From positions 372,001 through 436,000 of the forward strand of contig DASXUX010000095.1 in assembly GCA_036504595.1 (NCBI GenBank): DNA of 64,000 bases, in the 5' to 3' direction. The notes under the pieces are model-generated. The model was not told the origin of the DNA. It ran no database searches and saw only the letters and a list, made by a program, of their open reading frames with translations. This document shows, piece by piece, positions 36,001 to 43,200 of this stretch (positions are counted from its first letter, which is position 1; the number at the start of each line of letters is the position of its first letter). The position numbers were made by a program, and so were the translations under genes. Source of the DNA: DASXUX01 sp036504595. Its GTDB lineage: Bacteria > Planctomycetota > SZUA-567 > H5-PLA8.

Positions 36001-37118
36001 GCCAGCGGGCCGCCCCCCAGCTCCTGGACGTTTCCGCTGCCCCCACCGCCGAATTCGCGCCATTCAAGGTACGCGCCATTGTTGCCGTTAAGCACGTTGT
36101 TGGCATTTGCATCATTGGAGTTGAGCCCCGCGCGAATCATCACGCCGGCCTTGGGGTTGCCGGTCATCTGCTGGCTTACCACACGAGCGGTAATCCGGAA
36201 GTCGCCGGCGATTGTGCTCCCCGGGTACATGAAGTGGCAGTGGTCGTCGTTGCCCCAGATGTCGCTGCCACCGCCCGTGACGGTGTAGGCTTTTGTGCCG
36301 GCATCGTAGCTGGCGCTGCCGGGCGTCAGCGGGTCGCCGGCGGTGCCGATGTCCTGGTGCAAGAACGTGCCCGCGATGACCGTCACGACGAAGTGGTTCA
36401 CCGTGGCCCCGTCGGTGACGGTGTACGTCACCGGACTGGAGAAGTTCTTGGTAGTTCCTGACGCAATATCACAGGTGCCTGTATTAACCGTGTAGACAGG
36501 CGCCAGGTTGGTCACATCCGTCCAAACCGGCACGCTCCAGGTCACGGTCAGTGCGGTATCGTCAATGACGGCCGGATTGCCTGGCAGACCGAAACTCGTA
36601 AAGATCGCTTTGAGTGGGAGGTCATACTCGACAGTGACCGTTCCCGACCATGTGGCGGTGACAAACATGTTCTTTAGCGTAACGCCGGTCGCATTGAGAT
36701 CGATGCCGGCCGCAAAATCGCCTGGGGCAGATCTTGTGTCAATCACAGTGCTCCCAGCAGCCGTTGCCTGACCATTCGCCCAATTGGGATTGCCACCGTC
36801 ACTGCCGATTTGCAGCGCACCTGGAAAACGAACGTTAAGGTCAGACGCATACGTCCCCTCGGGGACGGAGGGGACATCTAGCGTCGCGTTGATTGAGACG
36901 GACTTTAGAATCGACCCGGGCGGAAGATCTCCGGGGGCAATCCAGGCACGCTCTACGCCCCCGTCGAGTGTGCCGCTTCCCGTAGTTCCGAGAGTGTAGA
37001 CTTGGGTAGTGGTTGCCGCTGAAACAACCTGGCCGCAGAGCGCAGCCACTAAAAGGAGAGCTCCTGCGATGACAGGCAGGGATGTTGCCTTGCGGGCGAC
37101 GTTGGCGTTCACTTTCAC
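23229..37118 (-). CDS. Giant secreted multidomain protein (about 4629 aa; LamG, MBG, PKD, TSP3)
   Basis: The start is the GTG at 37118, preceded by GAGGAGGA at 6 bases; it opens VKVNANVARK before a signal peptide ending CGQVVSA. In order: two DUF1349-like sandwiches (36,300-35,300), a PA14-like domain (34,970-34,480), one LamG-type sandwich (34,190-33,540), and four further LamG sandwiches (33,290-28,850), each led by a DUF5018-like beta module. A malectin/carbohydrate-like module sits at 31,330-30,740. MBG-type domains run 28,050-24,600 including seven near-identical 86-aa units. Ig-like MBG_2 domains, PKD (24,050-23,810), TSP3 (GTDTDGDGFPD) and a C-terminal domain shared with the other giant complete it. 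It is probably a surface or matrix adhesin binding glycans. No beta-barrel, LPXTG or transmembrane anchor is visible at the end. Confidence 0.92.
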   Translation of the reverse strand: MKVNANVARKATSLPVIAGALLLVAALCGQVVSAATTTQVYTLGTTGSGTLDGGVERAWIAPGDLPPGSILKSVSINATLDVPSVPEGTYASDLNVRFPGALQIGSDGGNPNWANGQATAAGSTVIDTRSAPGDFAAGIDLNATGVTLKNMFVTATWSGTVTVEYDLPLKAIFTSFGLPGNPAVIDDTALTVTWSVPVWTDVTNLAPVYTVNTGTCDIASGTTKNFSSPVTYTVTDGATVNHFVVTVIAGTFLHQDIGTAGDPLTPGSASYDAGTKAYTVTGGGSDIWGNDDHCHFMYPGSTIAGDFRITARVVSQQMTGNPKAGVMIRAGLNSNDANANNVLNGNNGAYLEWREFGGGGSGNVQELGGGPLAPYWVRLLRTSGEIRSFISADGVTWTFTGGHGCGGLGGAVYAGLCVDAGDNTSSTAVFDNVAIDTPGLPALPGSWLQTDLNGGTGDPQYPGSVYYDATSARFDIGGSGSDIWDPVDRAHYMYQPISGDFSLTTHVLSQQNTDGWAKAGIMARANLTSGSPHASVVVTPSNQTTMQARDVQGGGSWGGPNVGGPAPRWLRLVRTGNMFYAYQSPDGTTWNLVTNHPVTMADPIYVGLAVTSHNNGAISDVLFSDVGFDPLILSFNPGVVASKTMLDQSTKTIKSYLPRGTNLTALAPTYTTSLGATGNPLSGTVLDFTTPQTYIVTAGLSTANYTATLSAPEGLIVSTYFFNTAPALLDPITTLMGNTPAATGLQVANIDYHGGNWGVPGNPGGNNFAILWEGWFDVLAAGGHGLYTFGTSSDDGSAVYMDLNRNGSFADSGEYIVNNNYWQGNTGRTGQVLLNMDSVHLVIGFYQGGGGYDMSAGWKKGSFANFGNLNLVNGISGVFFPVDPHPPLPAQILSFSIAGNSGEINQAAKTISVFVPSTTVVTSLKPTYTLTTGTCDKDNGGPTGYDFTAPQVYKVTDGATVNDYTVTVTVLGLPVVTGLNAWYDSSVGVTTAGSTVTGWQDRSGNNNHATVGVGTPVFAASQVNGLPAVQFRGSNLAINHDITPGQEFIVFRSGRYAVDPNNPSHWGNDWGGPIGEVNDESWMLQGGSTQMWDGNPPNAVSVNGVGATRNGNNWFFSNDVNRYMILKVNPVNHNSAFGRIGRPNNSWGNGELDVAEIIVYATPLSAADEDRVGAYLTNKYAITTTYPPQTPSAIMKQFGAADYPGIINQATHTIDWAVPYGSNIANLAPTYTLVYGATCDRASGSVQDFSSPLVYTVTSSDSLVVQQYTVTVRTMSNPALALIGRWAWGQPNLTDISGATPAGTHNGTAVGGNAGLLAYSADVPPIAAFAGLQSLDLTGGGGGNVGVQINNSANTDGASYVNTYDTNMKDHFTVAFWAKGLPGDWSPFVSKRGEDGIGWQIRRFGNEHLGLTERGIENEDCWPSAGYTKLPTDGNWHHYATVWNQALGTRTLYIDGVLSNVVTNSNGERMNQAPGKHLVLGARQQGGGNTDSEAFFPGLLFDVQVYNAALYPNEVATVMTTPAQQPALMTGFTFPGLGDAIISGTNITINVPVTTAVTAMMPTFVISSGASCDKLSGSPQDFTNPVTYSVTNSDSTLTNVYTVTVTKHPVFGLIGRWVAGDATLADISGATPVGTHDGIGGPGIVFSTDVPPGFAGRKSLDLTAGSVAVQIANTATTDGPSYRDTFDGNIRDHFTVAFWAKGLPGDWQPFLTKRGEDGYGWQYRRFNNDKLGLVIRGIDNEDPNPSGGYIPTPVDGQWHHYAAVWNKATGTRTMYLDGVLSNVVYNNAAQDYNLGSIKHLVLGGRERSGGNDGGFESCFQGKLFDVQIYNAALYPSEVLALVTLPTPPEALITSFTFPGLGAATINGLNISITVPNSAPLTLLSPTYTLSTGATCDKASGSAHDFTTPVTYSVTSSDNLVTNVYTVRLNVVAPSVQINVNISDQTDFGFAGPAPDNGLNKVWNSVARAKSGANLQDENGFATTVGFSFVNFNGAGTWGNPPLTLLHGGVFFWSQDNWGEGVGIRTGEINGLSAGSKYDLYIASLWPDNFSHGTFTVNGVDQMIDGQGVSQSAWVENGNYVKFQNVAPDVNGKILVKATGTQKAGNNQPLMLNGFQLIEVSTAQAAEVVSVTVPGAISAVINQGARTIDVSVPKDMSVTNMQLFYTTSLGSAGSPPSGSLRDFSSPKTYAITSNDLSVTNVYTVTVTKYNRDLALIGRWVAGATNLADISGATPPGTHDGIPVGNTASLAYSADVPTGFPGKSLDLSTGDVAVEIANSATGDGASYMNTYDDNIRTHFTVAFWAKGFPNDWSPYVSKQGENGIGWQFRRFGNSNQVGLTARGIDNEDGWAPGGYIPCSNDGIWHHFATVWNQVTGTRTNYVDGVLSDVVSNNNSQKYNLAPNEHMVLGGRQNGWNYFPGKLFDVRIYNAALYPDEVVAIMAAPAAPVRITSFTFPGLGEATISGTTISLVVPFGTPVTALSPTYTLSTGATCDLASGSTHDFSNPVTYTVTNSDHSVTNAYYVSLTQAPNRSGLLIGRWVAGDTNLNDISGAHPPGTHDGIAVGGVAYSTDVPPGFTGLNSLNLMANNAAVRIANSANVDGGTYVNTFDDNIQSHFTLTFWAKGIPGNWNPYVSKRGENGIGWQFRRRDDVSCTFTMRNPDNQDGNSAGVDLRDGDWHHFAGVWDKVSGTRTIYVDGVFCGTTSNNPAQNYNLASAQHLVLGAREQQGNTNCESFYQGKLFDVRIYNAVLYPSEVIATMTAPAKPLITSFTFPGLGAAVISGSNISMRVPFGTALTALAPTYTLSAGATCDKASGSPQDFSSPVTYTATNLSASTTTNVYTVTVTVGPDTSGGAVVETDISTTFPQGDIGYQAVVPVPNILAVPGTTLALSGGAPQDPTGIDNSSSSWATLTDGSVGVLPGAGTGGPGSVIIRDYWVLTYTLPQAYDLTGIDVFTAWGDNGRTQPRVTVSCVSPNGTTLHAINYNPGGVNSAWVHLDLTAGGVTEVQFAFSQQQNGYVGYAELAARGTVTQSDQTITFGPLADKPANAGPFNLVATASSGLPVTFTKVSGPATIVGNQLTLDGTVGTVVVRATQAGDAKHHPAPPVEQSFDVVKADQAITFGPIPGPYMYGDSFDFDLTNSASITSGLPVTYSVLSGPGTMDAGHVITFVGVGNVTVRASQNGDAAYNPAVPVDAVIAVGQAALTITPNNASRKYLAADPVFTATYTGFVGSDTPAVLTTLPSLTTTVLASDPVAAYPGSISAAGAADDNYAISYGAAATLTITKADQTINFGALADKLVTDPDFQVSATASSGQTVTFAVSVPATLIGADTIHLTGLGEVTVTASQAGDSNYNAAPDVQQSFNVLATPQTITFTALANKVYGDAPFPVSATTTSPLAVQYEIVSGPATISGNTVTIIGAGTVTVRASQLGNALYAAAAPVDQPFTVSKAALSITANNATRQYGQANPTFTATYSGFVYADGPDMLATPVSLATAANGTSIPGPYAITPSGATSNDYTITHIDGTLTVTQANQAITFGALVNKTFGDAPFTVSATGGASGNPITFSIFSGPATATGVNGSTITITGAGVVTVRASQAGDVNYSAAPNVDQSFNVAKAAQAITFGALAGKTYGDAPFTVSATGGASGNPVTFSIAGGPATATGVNGSTITITGAGVVIVRASQAGDVNYSAAPNVDQSFNVAKAAQAVTFASLVNKTFGDPPFTVSATGGASGNPVTFSIAGGPATATGVNGSTITITGAGVVTVRASQAGDANYNAAPNVDQSFNVAKAAQAVTFASLVNKTFGDAPFTVSATGGASGNPVTFSIVSGPATATGVNGSTITITGAGVVTVRASQAGDANYNAAPDVDRSFNVAQAAQAITFGALAGKTYGDAPFTVSATGGASGNPVTFSIVSGPATATGVNGSTITITGVGVVTVGASQAGDANHSAAPDVGRSFNVAQAAQAITFGALAGKTYGDAPFTVSATGGASGNPVTFSIVNGPATATGVNGSTITVTGAGAVTVQASQAGDANYSAAPNVAQSFNVAQAAQAITFGALVSKTFGDAPFTVSATGGASGNPVTFSIVSGPATATGVDGSTITLTGGGTVTVQASQAGDANYSAAPDVDQSFTVGKATGTVALSNVSQVYTGTPKPVTATTTPAGLDVNILYAGSATAPSAVGSYAVVATINDADYQGTVNGTLTITKASASVTIAGLSATFDGTAKSATATTVPANLTVDFTYAGSATKPTNAGSYVVVATINDATYQGSATGTLVIAKATPVITWSAPADITAGTALSNTQLNATSATAGTFTYSPAAGAVLPVGSGQTLSATLAPTDANYATTSATVKINVLNAGPVIASPPTATPNPAIVNEAVSFVVGADDADGDALSYAWLFGDGTAGTGATPTHTYATSGTVTVKVTVTDAAGMATSSTMSLTVNAAGGGALPPVAGTDTDGDGFPDSVELAAGTNPNNASDTPTGSPATSSVPLPDAKLKIKLGFGKPGNDSISLAGTLVLPAKAQLGGQKLTLGIGDLAKSFTLDPKGSAKNGGDAVKLTSKASANPSTAKLSVKLSKGTFTDQLKNYGLTNTTIKGKPVDVPIFVIFNGTFYQQLQHQVYSATTAKTGGTSDAK
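24729..26540 (-). repeat. Seven tandem 258-bp units (86-aa MBG-type repeats)
   Basis: Units begin near AQAITFGALAGKTYGDAPF and end near DQSFNVAK. They are nearly identical at DNA level. Two head variants (GALAGKTYGDAPF and ASLVNKTFGDAPF) are shuffled with tail variants, which indicates recent duplication with gene conversion. Copy number may vary between strains or be misassembled. Confidence 0.9.
28850..33290 (-). repeat. Four LamG-type sandwich modules with linking beta domains in giant 1
   Basis: Each copy opens LIGRW, followed by DISGA.P.GTH, and contains HFTVAFWAKG, WHH(Y/F)A.VW and NAALYP(N/S/D)EV signatures. Copies lie near 33,290-32,580, 32,290-31,600, 30,490-29,810 and 29,520-28,850. 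These are concanavalin A-like carbohydrate- or protein-binding folds. A TFPGLG-type module precedes each later copy. Confidence 0.85.
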
Positions 37119-37793
37119 GTGCGTTCCTCCTCGACGATGGCAGATGAACCGAAAGCGGCAACACTCAACCGCTGCTTTCGTTTCCAGCCCTACCAAGCCC
37201 TGTAGGTTCTTTTGCGGCACGGCTGCAGCCCGCACCGTGCAGGCGGCGAACCTTCCAATCGAAAGCATCGAACAGCGACGAACACAATCTCTCAAGTGTG
37301 TCAGAGTACGTAGCTTCCACCCTGAAAACACAGACACAGAGTTTGAGCACCTTTAGAACGAAAGCTATAAGCTTGACGTTCGCAGCACCTCAAACCCCTG
37401 CATGAAAGTTCCTTTGTATGGTCATTCAAACAGGTTTCACAAAAGAAAGCAAGCTGATATGGCACATTTGTGAACGAAAAGACGCTTGTATCGTCGCACG
37501 ATGCGACAAAAGAGAGCGCTTACAAGATATTAATCGGCTACGCCTTACGAAAACGGCGGTGAAACAGCACTTGGCGAGACGGCTTGTTAGTTACGATTCT
37601 GACAGATTTTTGCCGCGGCAATGTCAAAGACGCGTCCGATCTCTATTTTTTCAGCACCTCCGACTGCTTTCTCACGCCATCGTTCGGCGTCTTCATCTTC
37701 ATCGATCACACAAGGGAATTCGTTTTTCTTAAACTCAGCGTCTGCTATGGTGTAGCGAATACGTAGAACCCTCAGCGAAAGGACTCCGATTTC
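37119..37793. other. Intergenic region between giant 1 and oxidoreductase 2
   Basis: This 675-base divergent region holds no credible gene; frames running into it lack start sites and family features. One perfect dyad, GTCGCA-CGA-TGCGAC at 37493-37507, is a candidate operator between the divergent genes. Near 37119-37130 is the strong GAGGAGGA ribosome site of giant 1. AAAGGA precedes the oxidoreductase start. No confident promoter is seen. Confidence 0.6.
37493..37507. promoter_or_regulatory. Candidate operator dyad
   Basis: Perfect 6-bp arms GTCGCA and TGCGAC flank CGA. It is located between the divergent giant and oxidoreductase genes. The regulator is unknown. Confidence 0.4.
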
Positions 37794-39176
37794 ATGAACG
37801 GCAAGCAGCCCAAAACAACATCGAGACGGGACTTCATCAAGACCGGTGGCAAAGCTGCCGCCATTACAGCTCTGGCGGGCATGATCGCGCCACGCGCACA
37901 CGCCGCCGGCAGCGCGCTGATCCAGATTGCGCTGGTCGGCTGCGGCGGCCGCGGCAGCGGCGCGGCGAAGGACGCGCTCTCGACCACGTCGGGCCCCGTC
38001 AAGCTCGTGGCCATGGCCGACGCCTACGAGCACCGCCTGAAAGGCAGCTTCGGCGCCTTGAGCAAGGCGTTTTCCGACAAGGAAAAGATGGACGTCCCCG
38101 AAGACCACCGCTTTGTTGGATTCGACGCCTACAAGCAGGCCCTGGACTGCCTCAAGCCCGGCGACGTTGCGATCTTTGCCACGCCGATGGCCTTCCGCTG
38201 GGTGCACTTTCAGTACGCGATCCAGAAGGGGCTGAACGTCTTCATGGAGAAGCCGTTGACGGCCGATGGCCCGACCAGCGTTCGCATGCTCAAGCTGGCC
38301 GAAGAAGCGGATAAGAAGAATCTGAAATGTGCCGTCGGATTGATGTCGCGCCACGCGCGCAACATCCAGGAACTTCAGAAGCGGATCCAGGACGGCGAAC
38401 TGGGCGAGATCATCGCGATGCGCGGCTATCGCATGGCCGGGCCGATTGGACACTTCGGCACGACGGCCAAGCCGAACAATGTCAGCGAACTGGATTATCA
38501 GACGCAGCGCTTCCACGCGTTCCTGTGGGCCGGCGGCGGTTGCTTCAGCGATTTCCACATCCACATCATCGACCATCTGTCCTGGATGAAAAACGCCTGG
38601 CCGATTTCAGCCATGGGCTTGGGCGGACGGCACTACCGCACGATCGGCAAGACGCCGTCGATCGATCAGAACTTCGACAGCTATTCGGTCGAGTACACGT
38701 TCCCGGACGGCACGAAGATGTTCTACGACGGCCGCTGCATGCAGGGCGCTGAAAACAAGTACTCCAGCTATGTGCACGGCACCAAGGGATTGGCCATCGC
38801 GGCCAAGTCCAGGGATTGCGACGGGCCGTCCATCATCTTCAAGGGGCAGAACGAAGACTCGCAGAAGATCGCGTGGCAGTCCACGGACCACAGCAATCCG
38901 TATCAGAACGAATGGGATGAGCTGATGGACGCCATCCGCAATAACAAACCGTACAACGAAGTGAAGCGCGGCGTCGAAGCCAGCGTGGTGACCAGCATGG
39001 GACGCATGTCGTCGCACATCGGCCAGACGGTGACGTTCGACCAGATGCTGAATTGCGATCACGAGTTCGCGCCGGGACTGGACAAGCTGACCAAGGATTC
39101 ACCCGCCCCGGTAATGCCCGACGCCAGCGGCGTCTATCCGCAGCCGGAACCCGGACTCAAGAAGCGCGAGTACTGA
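37794..39176 (+). CDS. Gfo/Idh/MocA family oxidoreductase with Tat signal
   Basis: A 460-residue protein. TTSRRDFIKTGGKAAAITAL is a textbook Tat signal (twin Arg at 11-12). The nucleotide fold opens IQIALVGCGGRG (glycines at 49-54). MEKPLTADG (141-149) is the EKP motif with catalytic-region lysine. A C-terminal substrate domain (WAGGGCFSDFHIHIIDHLSW) has His residues near the usual active site. It is a typical planctomycete exported sugar dehydrogenase-like enzyme; substrate unknown. It stands alone between two giant genes on the opposite strand and is closed by the strong terminator at 39216-39253. Confidence 0.93.
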   Translation: MNGKQPKTTSRRDFIKTGGKAAAITALAGMIAPRAHAAGSALIQIALVGCGGRGSGAAKDALSTTSGPVKLVAMADAYEHRLKGSFGALSKAFSDKEKMDVPEDHRFVGFDAYKQALDCLKPGDVAIFATPMAFRWVHFQYAIQKGLNVFMEKPLTADGPTSVRMLKLAEEADKKNLKCAVGLMSRHARNIQELQKRIQDGELGEIIAMRGYRMAGPIGHFGTTAKPNNVSELDYQTQRFHAFLWAGGGCFSDFHIHIIDHLSWMKNAWPISAMGLGGRHYRTIGKTPSIDQNFDSYSVEYTFPDGTKMFYDGRCMQGAENKYSSYVHGTKGLAIAAKSRDCDGPSIIFKGQNEDSQKIAWQSTDHSNPYQNEWDELMDAIRNNKPYNEVKRGVEASVVTSMGRMSSHIGQTVTFDQMLNCDHEFAPGLDKLTKDSPAPVMPDASGVYPQPEPGLKKREY

Positions 39177-39183
39177 TTAAGAC

Positions 39184-39364
39184 GGTACTTGGTGAGTGGT
39201 ACTTGGTGAGTGGTGAACTGAGTTGAGCCGAAGAAGCTCAACTCAGTTTTTTTGCGTCGCTCCCTTTACGGTTACGACTGGCCGTTCACCACCTACCACT
39301 CACCAACCATTCACCAAGTACCATTCACCAAGTACCATTCACCAAGTACCACTCACCAAGTACC
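39184..39364. repeat. Large inverted heptamer arrays enclosing a terminator
   Basis: The left array 39184-39218 has units GGTACTT, GGTGAGT, GGTACTT, GGTGAGT and GGTGAAC. The right array 39281-39364 has about 12 units, chiefly AAGTACC, ATTCACC and ACTCACC, i.e. reverse complements of the left. The terminator hairpin lies between. The right array stops 2 bases before the giant 2 stop codon. The whole could extrude as a long cruciform. Confidence 0.9.
39216..39253 (+). terminator. Strong rho-independent terminator
   Basis: A perfect 13-bp stem (AACTGAGTTGAGC / GCTCAACTCAGTT), 7-base loop and seven Ts follow the oxidoreductase stop by 39 bases. The left stem base overlaps the last heptamer. Confidence 0.92.
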
Positions 39365-39366
39365 AG

Positions 39367-40200
39367 TTACTGCAGTGGCACATCCTTCGTCGAGCCCGTC
39401 TTGAACGGTTTGCTGGTATAGAGCTGGTGCTGGGTCTTCTGGTAGAGCTTGCCATCGAAGAGGATGTATAGCGGCACATCGACGGCCTTGTTCGTCAGCG
39501 CTTCCTTGCTCGACAGTCCGTCGCCGGCGAGCAGGTCCGCGAAGGTGCCCTTGCTCAGGCGGATCGAGAGCTTGCCACTGCGCGGGCTCAACCCCTTGCT
39601 GACGAGCTTCACCGTCTGGCCGACGCCCTTGTATCCGCCCTTGGCGTCGAAAACCACGGACTTGGCCACGCTACCGATGCTGTACGTCAGCGTCTTCCCG
39701 CCAACCTGCGCCATATCATCCAGAATGATCGTCGCGTTAAGCTGGATGGCATCCATCCCCGGCGTGGCGAAATTGAGCTTGATGCGCAGTTTCGCGTTAA
39801 CAAATGGGATCGTCTGCGCCCCGGGGGCGGCATTGTTCGGCGTGTCGGCCGGATTAGTCGGCGATGAACCGGCCGCGATTTCAATCACGTCCGGGAAGCC
39901 ATCGCCGTCTGTATCCTGCGAGCCGTTCGGAGCGAGCACTGAAGCGACGACCACAACCGATGTGCTGCTGGTCGTCTTGCCGCCATCCATGTCGGCCACG
40001 GTCGCCGTCGCCGTGTACGTGTTGGCGGTGCCATAGCGATGCGTCGCCGAAGCGCCTGTGCCGGTGGTGCCGTCGCCGAAGTTCCACGTCACCTGCAGCG
40101 GCCTGCCCTCCGGATCGGTGCCGGCAACCGAGAGCATCACGTCCTCATTGATGGCCGCCGGATTGGGCGTCGCGATTGCCGAACTGACGATGACCGGCAC
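39367..40200 (-). other. Shared tail of giant 2: PKD, TSP3, conserved C-terminal domain
   Basis: PKD (WNFGDGTTGTGASATHRY), TSP3 (QDTDGDGFPDVIEIAAG), then about 150 residues. The last part aligns with giant 1: LSIRLSKGTFADLL against LSVKLSKGTFTDQL, and AVDVPLYILFDGKLYQ against PVDVPIFVIFNGTFYQ. Gap-free matching in two otherwise different proteins marks it as a separate module. Confidence 0.82.
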
Positions 40201-43200
40201 CGCGTTAATCGTGAAGAACTTCGTGTTCGAAGTCCCGCCGCCCGGAACAGGATTGATCACGACCAATACCGCCGGTCCTCCCGCGACGAGATTTGCCGGC
40301 CCAACCGTCGCCGTCAGCAGCGTGTTGTTAATCATCGTCGTCGGCAGCGGAGAACCGGCGAAGTAAACCACCGAACCGGACACGAAGCCTACGCCCGAAA
40401 TCGTGAGCGTGAAGTTCGGGTCACCCACGCTGGCTATGACGGGCGTGAAGTCACTGATCAGCGGCGTGGGACTCACAACGTCAACGGTCACGTTGAAGGA
40501 CGTCCGCGCCGCCAAACTGGTCGCGCCGCCATCCATGACTTCCACCGTGACCAGCCCGCTGCCACCGCCGACGGCGATACCGCTGATCACGCCCGTGCTC
40601 GCGCTGACCATGATCCACGACGGACCGGACACCAGCCTGTAGCTGAGGCTCTTATTTGGAGCCGCCGGGTCGATGTCATGGCCGAAGGCCTGCACATTCA
40701 GCAGCGCGCCTTCCTGCAGCGTCACGTTGCCAATCGGATCGATCGTCGGGGCGTCGTTCACGTCCGTTACGGTGATCGTAAAGGTTTGCTCGGCAAATAA
40801 CGCCGGAGTGCCACCATCGGTAACGCGAACCACAGCCTTTCCGCTGCCCGCATTCGCCGCCGTGCCGGTGATCAGGCCCGTCACCGCATCGATGCGCACC
40901 CACGCTGGCGCTGTCATCAGCGCGTAAGTGAGCGTGTTGTTCGGCGCCGCCGGGTCCATGTCCTGGGCAACAGCCTGGACGCTGAGGGCAGCGCCTTGGA
41001 GCAGCGTCACGTTGTTGATCGGGTTGAGCGTCGGCGCGTCGTTGACGTCAATCACAGTGACAGGCACCGTTTGCTCCACAAACGCGCCCGCTCCGTCGGC
41101 CACCAGCACGACCAGGTTGCCGCTGCCGTTATTGGCGGCCTGCCCGCCGATGTGGCCGCTGGGACTGACAACAATCCACGCCGGACCGCTCGTCTTGCTG
41201 AACGTCAGCGTGTTGTTTGGCGCGGCTGGATCGATGTCGCGGCCGATCGCCAGCAGATTGAGCGTCGCACCTTGGACGATCAGGATTGGCGGGATCGGGT
41301 CCATTGTCGGCGGATCATTGACGTCCGTAACGGTCACGGTGAACGTCTTCTGGTCGAAGAGTCCGCCTCCGTCGCTGACCCTGACCGTTACGTCGCCGCT
41401 TCCGGCATTAGCCGCAACGCCGGTGATTGCGCCGCCCGGCGCCACATTCACCCAGGCCGGACCGCTGACCTTCGTAAAGGTGAGCGTGTTGCCGGGGTCC
41501 GGGTCGGTCGCCGTGGCCAGCACGTTCAAGTTCGCGCCCTGCGTAATATTGACAGCGCTGAGCGCGCCCAGCACTGGCGGCTCGTTGACATCCACCACCG
41601 TGACCGTGAACGTCTGTTCGGCGATGAGCGCCGGCGTTCCACCGTCGGTCACGCGGACCGTCACTGTCCCGCTGCCGGCATTTGGCGCCATGCCGGTAAT
41701 CAATCCGGTTGCATCGACATTGACCCACGCCAGCCCAGCGCTCTTGCTGTAAACAAACGTGTTGTTTGGCGCGGCCGGATCGATGTCGTGTCCATACGCC
41801 TGAGCGGCGAGCAGTTTCCCCTGACCTACCGCGACGTTCGGCAGCACGTCCAGCGTGGGCGCGTCGTTGACGTCGGTCACAGTGATGTAGAAGCTGGCGA
41901 CATCGCTGAGAGCCCCATCGCTCACGCCGATGGTCAGCAGACCGCTGCCGTTGTTCGCCGCGATCCCCGTCACTGCGCCGCCGGGCGCCACATTCACCCA
42001 AGCCGGGCCGTCGATCTTCGTGAACGTCAGCGTGTCGCCGATGTCCGGATCAGTGGCCGTGGCCAGCAGGTTCAGGTTCGTATTTTGCAGCAATGTGATG
42101 TCCAGCATCGGGACGAGCTTCGGCGGATCGTTGAGATTGTTCACCGTCACGGTAAAGCTCACGTTCGGCGAAGACAACGGCGGCGTGCCGCCGTCCGTCA
42201 CGTGGAGCGTCACGATTCCGCTGCCGGCCCCATCCTTCGGCGCCACGCCAGTGATGACGCCATTCACTGGATTCAGCGTGATCCATGCCGGCGCGCTGAC
42301 CAGCACGTAAGTCAGCGTGCTGTTCGGGCCCGCGGGATCGGCGTCCTGTCCCACGGCATACACTGAGAGGAGTTGGTCCTGCGTCAGCGTCACGTTGCCG
42401 ATCGGGTTGAGCGTCGGCGCCGTATTGACATCCATGACGGTGACCTGGAACGTCATTTCAGTGTGTGCGCCGGCCAGATCGGTCACGCGCACAGTGACCG
42501 CACCGCTGCCGCCATTGACTGCTGTGCCGGAGATCGCGCCACCGGCAGCCACACTCACCCACGCCGGGCCGCTGACTTTGGTGAACGTCAGCACGTCGCC
42601 TGCGTCAATATCTGTGGCCGTGGCCGTCCGGTTGAGTGCCGTACCGGCATTGATCACAACATTGGCGAGGCCATCGATCACGGGCGTATCGTTTACATTG
42701 GTCACTGTGATCGTGAACGACTGCGTGGCAAACAAGGCGCCGCCATCGGTCACTCGCACGGTCACGATACCGCTGCCGCTATTTGCCGCAGTGCCGACAA
42801 TCGCTCCTGTTCCGGAATTGATGCTGACCCACGCGGGGGCCACATCCAGGCTGTAGACAAGCACATTGTTCGGAGCGGCTGGATCGACGTCGTGTCCCAC
42901 GGCCTGGATATTAAGCTGCGCGCCCTGCAACAGTGTCACATCTGATATCGGGTCAAGCGTCGGAGCATCATTCACGTCCGTCACGGTAATCGTAAAGGTG
43001 CGCTCGGCATACAGCGCGCCGCCATCGGTCACCCGAACGACAATCGTCCCGCTGCCGTTGTTCTGCGCGATGCCGCTGAAGACACCCGTCGGTCCGTCTA
43101 TCGCGACCCACGCCGGAGCGGCGATGAGGCTATAGCTCAACGAGCTATTCGGTGCCGCAGGATCGATATCCGCACCGAGTGCGGACAAGACCAGCGCATC

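Noticed and set aside
37119..37337. 73-codon extension of giant 1
   Set aside because: No ribosome site or conserved residues. The GTG at 37118 has GAGGAGGA and is followed at once by a signal peptide.
37418..37766. Small plus-strand open frames (104 and 60 codons) in the divergent gap
   Set aside because: No ribosome site, no recognisable family, and composition unlike neighbouring genes.
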